Source of the DNA: Ophioderma brevispina
Lineage: Eukaryota; Echinodermata; Ophiuroidea; Amphilepidida; Ophiodermatidae
Direction: 5' to 3'
Assembly (NCBI GenBank): GCA_023653785.1
Contig: JAMKCH010011812.1
Coordinates: forward strand, 124,001-188,000
Length of the DNA stretch: 64,000 nt
In this document: one piece after another, positions 58,301-64,000 of the stretch
How positions within the stretch are numbered: position 1 is the first letter of the stretch
Layout of the letters: the number at the start of each line of letters is the position of its first letter
Translations under genes and position numbers: made by a program
The notes under the pieces: model-generated
What the model was told of the DNA's origin: nothing
Seen by the model: the letters and a program-made list of their open reading frames with translations, nothing else
Databases searched by the model: none

Positions 58301-58685
58301 GAAAAAAATTCCAAAATTCATGCCATACATGGCCATATAAATAGGCCTACACTGATAATTAAAAATTGTGATTGTTTTAAATTGGTAGTAGCCGTGGCAG
58401 CCTTACACTGGTTTATACTGTATCCCAATTTTATTTTCCTCACAATTTCGCTTTAAGTCACGACGGTACGCAGGCCATTCATGCCTCTGCCTAGGCAAAA
58501 GGTTAACAACAATATTTTAATCACCAACAACGTGCGCGTGTTATGATCCAAAACACAGGCGTCACTGCAGCAAACGCGAATAGCAACGGGCAAAAACCCC
58601 GTCGAAGAGAAAATAACTCCTGACGATGTAATATGTATGCCCGGTGGGGCCACTCGATATGACAGCATGACACATGCGTGACCAA

Positions 58686-58845
58686 TTTTACCCCTAAAAC
58701 AATTGTTTAGCGGCCTTTCCTCCAAAAATTTTACCCCCTAAACATTTTAAGCCGCGCTTTCCCCACACAAATTACCCCTAAAAAGTTTTGTCCTATTATA
58801 ACCCCTAAACAGTTATGGTCTAATAGACCCCAAACAAGTTTTGCA
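58686..58845 (+). repeat. Degenerate repeat with ACCCCTAAA words
   Basis: About five words of the form ACCCC(C)TAAA(A/C), some 25-55 bp apart, with TTTT(A/G) spacers. It recalls TTTAGGGG-type telomeric words on the minus strand but is too dispersed to call interstitial telomere sequence. Confidence 0.5.
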
Positions 58846-59761
58846 TGAATTTCAACAATAGGCTTTTGATTTGGGGGGTTGCAAAAGATGGTGTTTGTTT
58901 CAAGCGCATTCTTGGGATTTCCGCCGATTTTTATCTCCACTCAAGACGCCCATGAATATGTCCCAGAGTTTGACAATCGAATTTAGATTCAGTACAAGTT
59001 CATGATGCTTTCAATTCAACACATCGTTCCCAAGTATAAGGCCTAATAAATAACAAGCTATACAACCATCGGAAAACAAACCGCGGTCAATGGCGGTGGA
59101 CAACATGCTGATGAAATAAATAATGGTGCATATTGTGGCAGTTTAGTGTTCATGGCATGCCCCAACTAAATGATTAAAAATACCTTTTTATCTATGTCTA
59201 TTGCTAAAATGAATTTGTATAGGTGGTCCATCTACTTCACATCCTATTTAAAGTGTCAACGAGAGATTTGAGACATCCATGGAAGGGTTCGTATGTAGTG
59301 AGTTCATATAGATAGACCTCAAAGGATTTCGTACCCTTTGTACTTTGGTACAGAAAATTCTTAAAAGTGAAACGAAAGGATGATTTTTTAAGCCTTATAT
59401 TTCAAAAGAAAACATGGCCCTGAATTTCGTATTTGCCCCTATACGAAATTAGAAATTTCCCACAATTTTTTGTACCAAATAACAGTGCTCAACTTAATCC
59501 TTACTGATGGTGATATTTTTGTATAAAGCTTTACACCAGTGCCAACATCAGAATTTTCACAGTTTTTTTTTTGGACAACCTGGTTATTGAAATCTATCTC
59601 TCGTTGCACCTTTAAATAAAATGAACAAATGCAAGCTAACAAATGGTGTTCCGTTGCTCCCTGTACGCCCCCCCCCGCCCGGACGTCCTATCAGTCCATC
59701 AACTTTACAACTTTGATGCTCAAGTTGGTTTGTTTACAAGCAGATTCACACTCAGTCTCAA
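58846..59761. other. Intergenic, no gene seen
   Basis: No supported feature. A C-rich run lies at 59668-59680. Confidence 0.4.
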
Positions 59762-59764
59762 TTG

Positions 59765-59960
59765 CATATTGTGACCGCTTACATTGACATCCCTTGCTAC
59801 GCCACTGTTCATAACCTGTCCAATACTAGCGACACACTATCTCGAGTAATGATGCGAGAGAGGTGCCTGGTAGGTTCTTCTAGTATTTTCAGGATGCATA
59901 CTCTTGGCATTGGTGTTCCAACGTCAAAAGTTTTCATATCACCAACAAATTTACCGGAAG
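59765..59960 (+). CDS. Possible internal exon, weak
   Basis: A frame open through this stretch ends at a strong donor, GGAAG|GTAAGT, near 59960, and TTCACACTCAG-type acceptor words lie just upstream (59740-59760). The predicted residues include SSSIFRMHTLGIGVPTSK. The 5' part overlaps TTGCTACGCCACTG, the terminal word of a hAT element, which argues that this is transposon-derived rather than a gene. No protein family recognised. Confidence 0.15.
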
Positions 59961-61200
59961 GTAAGTTTTTATCGGACATGCGGAATAGGCGCGACAGTTA
60001 AGCGATAGTATGTACAAAATACGATAAAAGAAATGTACCTTAACGCGTTGAGCCAAATTTTAAAACTACCCCTTTTCATGAAAATCGGCTTTTGCTACCC
60101 TAAAGACCCCGACAACTAAAAAACACGCCTTTTCATGCGTTCTTTTGGTCCGCATGTGTACATCAATTATAGTTGAGTAGCCCCCCGGGGTAATATGTGC
60201 ACAACTTACCTGATACGGTGTCAAATTAAGTGTAGATACTTTGGAGTGTTGATTATCTAAGATTTACATGTGCTCATTTAAATTTCTAAACACTATTTTG
60301 GTGGGCAAGTATGCTATTTCCATATTTTCCAGCAGTCTATTATGTTGGTTGAACTTGTTTCAAAACATTTTTCTTTTTGAAAGGTGCTGGTTATGGTTTG
60401 GTTTGCAATGGAATATTATAACTGAGCAAAAAAACTAATAATAAAACCCCTTTTTAAAAAAAATTTCATTCCCTCAGGGCATTATTTGACATACAAGAAA
60501 GGAACAATAGATCAAATCTCCAAATATGACCCTTTGACCTCTGATCTCATAAACCCCCATATCATACACTTTTCAAGTATTATCATGAGCAACTTGGGTT
60601 TATGCCCATCATTTCTGAGGAAGCGTTTTGAAGCATCTTTACTATCACTGAAAGGGCTCCGGTAACCTTTGATACTAGATCCTTCCATATAAGACCTACC
60701 CCTCATTCAGGCAATTTTGTAGAATATTCATTAATTCCTGAGGGTGGTTTTAAATTATGGTTAGCACTGATGCTGGCATGAATCAGCATAATAATAACTT
60801 AACATTATAAAGAAAATATTTATTCTTCTTGTTCGATCGTGTGATAAAGTCATTCTCACATTCTGAAAAGACAGGTATATTTAGATGTAAGAGCCAACCA
60901 AAAGACTAGTTTCAACGGTATCAATAAACTTCCTTCTGAATCTACACACAACTTGCACCTTCAGACCTGAAGGTTTCACAAGATTCTGAAGTCTAAAGGT
61001 TTGACATTAGACCTCAATTAGAAATCAAGGCTTGAAATAAGCATGGGCTGGTGGGAAAATTTACCCTGCTAAAAGTGAAAAAGCCCACTAGTTCTGACAA
61101 CCAAAATGTGCAATTTGTTTATAGACCATGGGCATAAAAACAATTAAATGATCCTGAATCTGAAATACTATTTCAAAGCCCTGACAGAGATAACTAGTCG
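59961..61200. other. Intergenic, no gene seen
   Basis: No supported feature. Confidence 0.4.
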
Positions 61201-61204
61201 GCAA

Positions 61205-61250
61205 ACACACACACAGGCACACACACATGCATGTGCACACACACACACAG
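61205..61250 (+). repeat. (CA)n microsatellite, followed by G-rich runs
   Basis: An imperfect ACACACAC stretch, then G runs at about 61279-61290 and 61355-61366. Confidence 0.9.
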
Positions 61251-61901
61251 ATATCAACTTACTGAGATTAACCTCAGATGGGGGGGGGGGGAGAGGGAGA
61301 TGACTTTTAGGGACAAAGGGCGGAGGATTTAGATGGGGTCAGGCAATTTTTCCAGGGGGGGGGGGGAGGAACTCCTTATACACTTTTGCAGTGCAAACAA
61401 AAATAAGCAGCTTATGGGTGCTGTCATATAGTGCATTCACATACTTGCAATTTACCAGTTTCCATGTTTTGTATGACTGAGTGGGAATGTTTCATTATTA
61501 ATTATTTTCAGATTTCATTATTGATGCCAGTTAAACTGCCAGTATGCTTTGTTTTGAGGCACGCAATAATTACATACTATGACAGGCTTCAGTTAAAAAA
61601 ACTTGGTAACATAGATAGTGCTGTGATAAAGAGCAACATCTTTTAGAAAATGTTCTTGTACATACACGCCGTTTCTTGAACACATCAATTTTTTGCGCAC
61701 CTACGATACATGTTACATGCTAAACAAAGGAAATGCACGTAAGCCACCATGTTGTCTATGGAGGTATACTTTCATCACAATGTCAATATTCATAATTTAT
61801 GTGAAACATGCTAAATTTTATAGCGCGTTTACCCAGTGCACGGTAGAAATTCCCATTTCAACCTAGTATAGCCTTTACTACAGGCTGTAAGTGTAAACTG
61901 T

Positions 61902-62341
61902 GTCAATAGACCATTTGCACGAGTCCCCGAAAGCATCTCATTCGGTGCCCATTTCCATCCGGGAAACTTGTACAAGAGTCATGTTTACAAAAAAATTGTT
62001 GGTTCGTCACGCGTCGCCGAACTGTGAAAGTACCTTTTCATGTCGAAGTTAAGCTTACAAAAAATGTAGAAGAATATCTATGGAACAAAAATCAATCGAC
62101 GGCACTGGTGTTGACATTCACGACAAAACGTGATATTTTCGATAATAACGTTGCCCTACTTGTCACCTGTCGGACGATTACACAACATAGTGCACGGCAA
62201 GAAGGGAAGTTTTTTATGGTATTTCGTTACGATCCTAACCGTATTGTTTTTAGCCGACTTGAGGCTGTTATAAGTTCCCGGATGGAATGGGCACCTGAAT
62301 GAGATGCATTTCAGGGATCGTGCAAATGGTCTTCTATTGAC
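61902..62341 (+). mobile_element. Inverted-repeat element family I, copy 2
   Basis: 440 bp with long inverted ends: GTCAATAGACCATTTGCACG at the left, and ATCGTGCAAATGGTCTTC plus TATTGAC at the right. The inversion extends about 70 bases inward through GCATCTCATTCGGTGCCCAT and TCCATCCGGGAAACTTG. The interior plus frame (92 codons from 62024) shares KNVE, LVL.F, TKRDIF and ITQ positions with the minus-strand frame of copy 1, with an in-frame six-base difference and later frameshifts. No known transposase motif. Confidence 0.8.
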
Positions 62342-64000
62342 GTGGTTGAATGCAGCCTGGCAAGAGGGACTAAACCTAGTCTCGAGTCATGGCCGTGTGG
62401 ATAAATTAACCAAATCCATTAAATCATAGTTCACGCGCAATTTTCAAAGACTTAACCTAGTCAGATCGGTGGTTAAGTAGAAAACACACAGGAATTAGTG
62501 TAAGAGCCGGGAACCACCGTAAATTGGTCATGGATCTTAGAAAATGGCTTCTTGTATTCTATGCTTCCCCCCCCCCCCTTGTCATCGTAACAGTGCTTAA
62601 AATGCATCATTCGTGCAGGAACTTCCGTTAAATCAATCGTTTTTGTCTTAAAGAGTTGGAAAAATATGAAATAATGAATTAATTTGGAAATAATGAATAT
62701 TTGATGCGGCATTTCTTTCTGAACGAGTCGGGAAAACGGGCGGAAAACTGGGAATTCAACTTTCATTAAGCCTAAAGGCTCTCGATTTAATAGCCCCTGA
62801 TGGAGGATTTTTAAAATTGACCACGACCTGGAAATTGCAAGTAAAGAATGAACTCAAATGTAGAACTCTATGTGGGAACAATTTATCAAACATTACTCGA
62901 TAATCTAACCAACTAATATTCCTAGCATTAGTGGTTCCCGAGATATAATGCGAAAGAATTCCATTGGAAAATTGACCTGTGACTGAACATGAGGTCAAAG
63001 GCACAATCTCCATTGGAAATCAATGCAGACCTCTAAAAGGGTCATCTACCAACCAAGCTGCTGATTGTAGCATCTGTGCGTTCTTGTGTATAACAAGCGC
63101 AGGAAAATTTCGGACACACAAGGACAAAGCACAGACCCCGTAAAGGGGGTAATAACTTGTTCAGTAGAAACCTACAATGTGGTACTCATTCCCGATTTGT
63201 GTTGTCCAAAAAAAGCTGAAAATCTTACCACTTCCTATTACAGGAAGACATAGGACAAAAATACCAGAAAACGGTAGTCTATGGTCTTCTTGATCAACAA
63301 GAAATCGTATAATCCTGAGTAAGTTATGTATGACTCGGTTACAATTATATAGATAAGGTCATCATCCCAATCTACACTTCACGAACGAGTCCAGGATTAC
63401 ACTTTAACCGTGACATTGAGTTCTTGACCTTCAGTATTTATTACACCTCATTGAATATTCATGAAACAATAATCATGCTATTTCATGTCGGCTGATTCCA
63501 ATTACAAGTTGCTATTTCCATAGGAAAAATTTTCTGCCTACAACCTCACACCCCAGAGTCCAGTGGGGTGTAATGAAATACAACATGTTTATATCAGGGA
63601 AATAGGAACGTATTTTCCCTTGGTACTGGCTAAGGGCTAACATGTGAGGTTGATAGGCCCATAGCATACCTTCAGGAAAATGGTGTGCCCTATTTCCCAC
63701 TCTAACCATGTAGTACGTGTATGTGGTAAACCTTAGGACTTTTCAAAGGTTATGTTAAGTTCTCTATTAAACAGACTTCACCTTACCTTTATTTTGATCC
63801 AATCTTTAACTGCAGTTCCAAGATCTTTATATTTTAGCTTCCCGAATCTTCTTCAACTGATCAACAGTACATCTGTATTTGCACTATTAACATTATCGCA
63901 CGAATGTATTAGTCCTATATTTAGCCATTACCCGCTCCCTTGTGTTTACAACTTGTCACTTTTTGGAAGTCCGTACTTTTAAGCCAAGTAGCATGATTCA
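62342..64000. other. Intergenic, no gene seen to the window end
   Basis: No supported exon. A C run lies at 62567-62578. A diverged relative of repeat H (GAGGTCAAAGGCACAATCTC, then GGGTCATCTACCAACCA) lies near 62990-63060. Confidence 0.4.

Noticed and set aside
1..64000. CRISPR arrays, bacterial operons, rRNA genes, integrated phage
   Set aside because: No regularly spaced repeat-spacer structure, ribosome-binding sites, gene clusters or rRNA-like sequence seen. The only regular array is a contiguous satellite without spacers.

Overview
The window looks like nuclear DNA from an animal, most likely a marine invertebrate. It is AT-leaning and gene-poor, with intron-type splice signals, microsatellites and many short DNA-transposon relics. 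A deuterostome such as an echinoderm or hemichordate is my guess from the style of the repeats, but nothing here proves it. There is no bacterial operon structure, no rRNA and no CRISPR. Most open frames of 60-120 codons are chance frames in repeats or AT-rich DNA and are left out.

Only one protein-coding locus is convincing. On the minus strand at about 29,254-30,213 there is a 5' coding exon of a Gln/Thr/Pro/Val-rich, transcription-regulator-like protein. It has a Kozak-type ATG and ends at a consensus GTAAGT donor. In this assembly it is split into two overlapping frames, best explained by one lost base in a short C/G run. No DNA-binding domain lies in the window, so the family is unassigned. 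Weak exon or ORF candidates lie at 45,675-45,894, 47,964-48,209 and 59,765-59,960, and a decayed element-like ORF at 21,683-21,949.

Repeats dominate. From left to right: a G-rich minisatellite (3.05-3.64 kb); a hAT-like element with another element nested in it (4.48-4.98 kb); a 5.2 kb region bounded by hAT-type inverted ends and filled by about 46 units of a ~103 bp satellite (9.34-14.57 kb); an intact 162 bp hAT MITE with perfect 8 bp target duplications (17.73-17.90 kb); twin palindromic MITEs (27.76 and 28.14 kb); a foldback element upstream of the coding exon (30.93 kb); a C/A-rich tract (31.43-31.96 kb); a 340 bp palindrome with two divergent tRNA-like sequences, each followed by a T-run (32.98-33.32 kb); a recent 193 bp tandem duplication (35.6-36.0 kb); an inverted-repeat element family with a shared coding-like core (40.23 and 61.90 kb); a 1.33 kb insertion whose empty site is preserved in a neighbouring repeat copy (47.21-48.53 kb); and a 390 bp element ending in ACGGTAT (50.65-51.03 kb).

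Several families recur in the window: at 1.83/8.11/47.27 kb, 2.19/16.59/26.09/45.11/55.83 kb, 17.04/34.54 kb and 18.15/25.54 kb. The satellite units differ mostly by single-base gains and losses. That pattern, with the split exon, suggests residual homopolymer errors in a long-read assembly.
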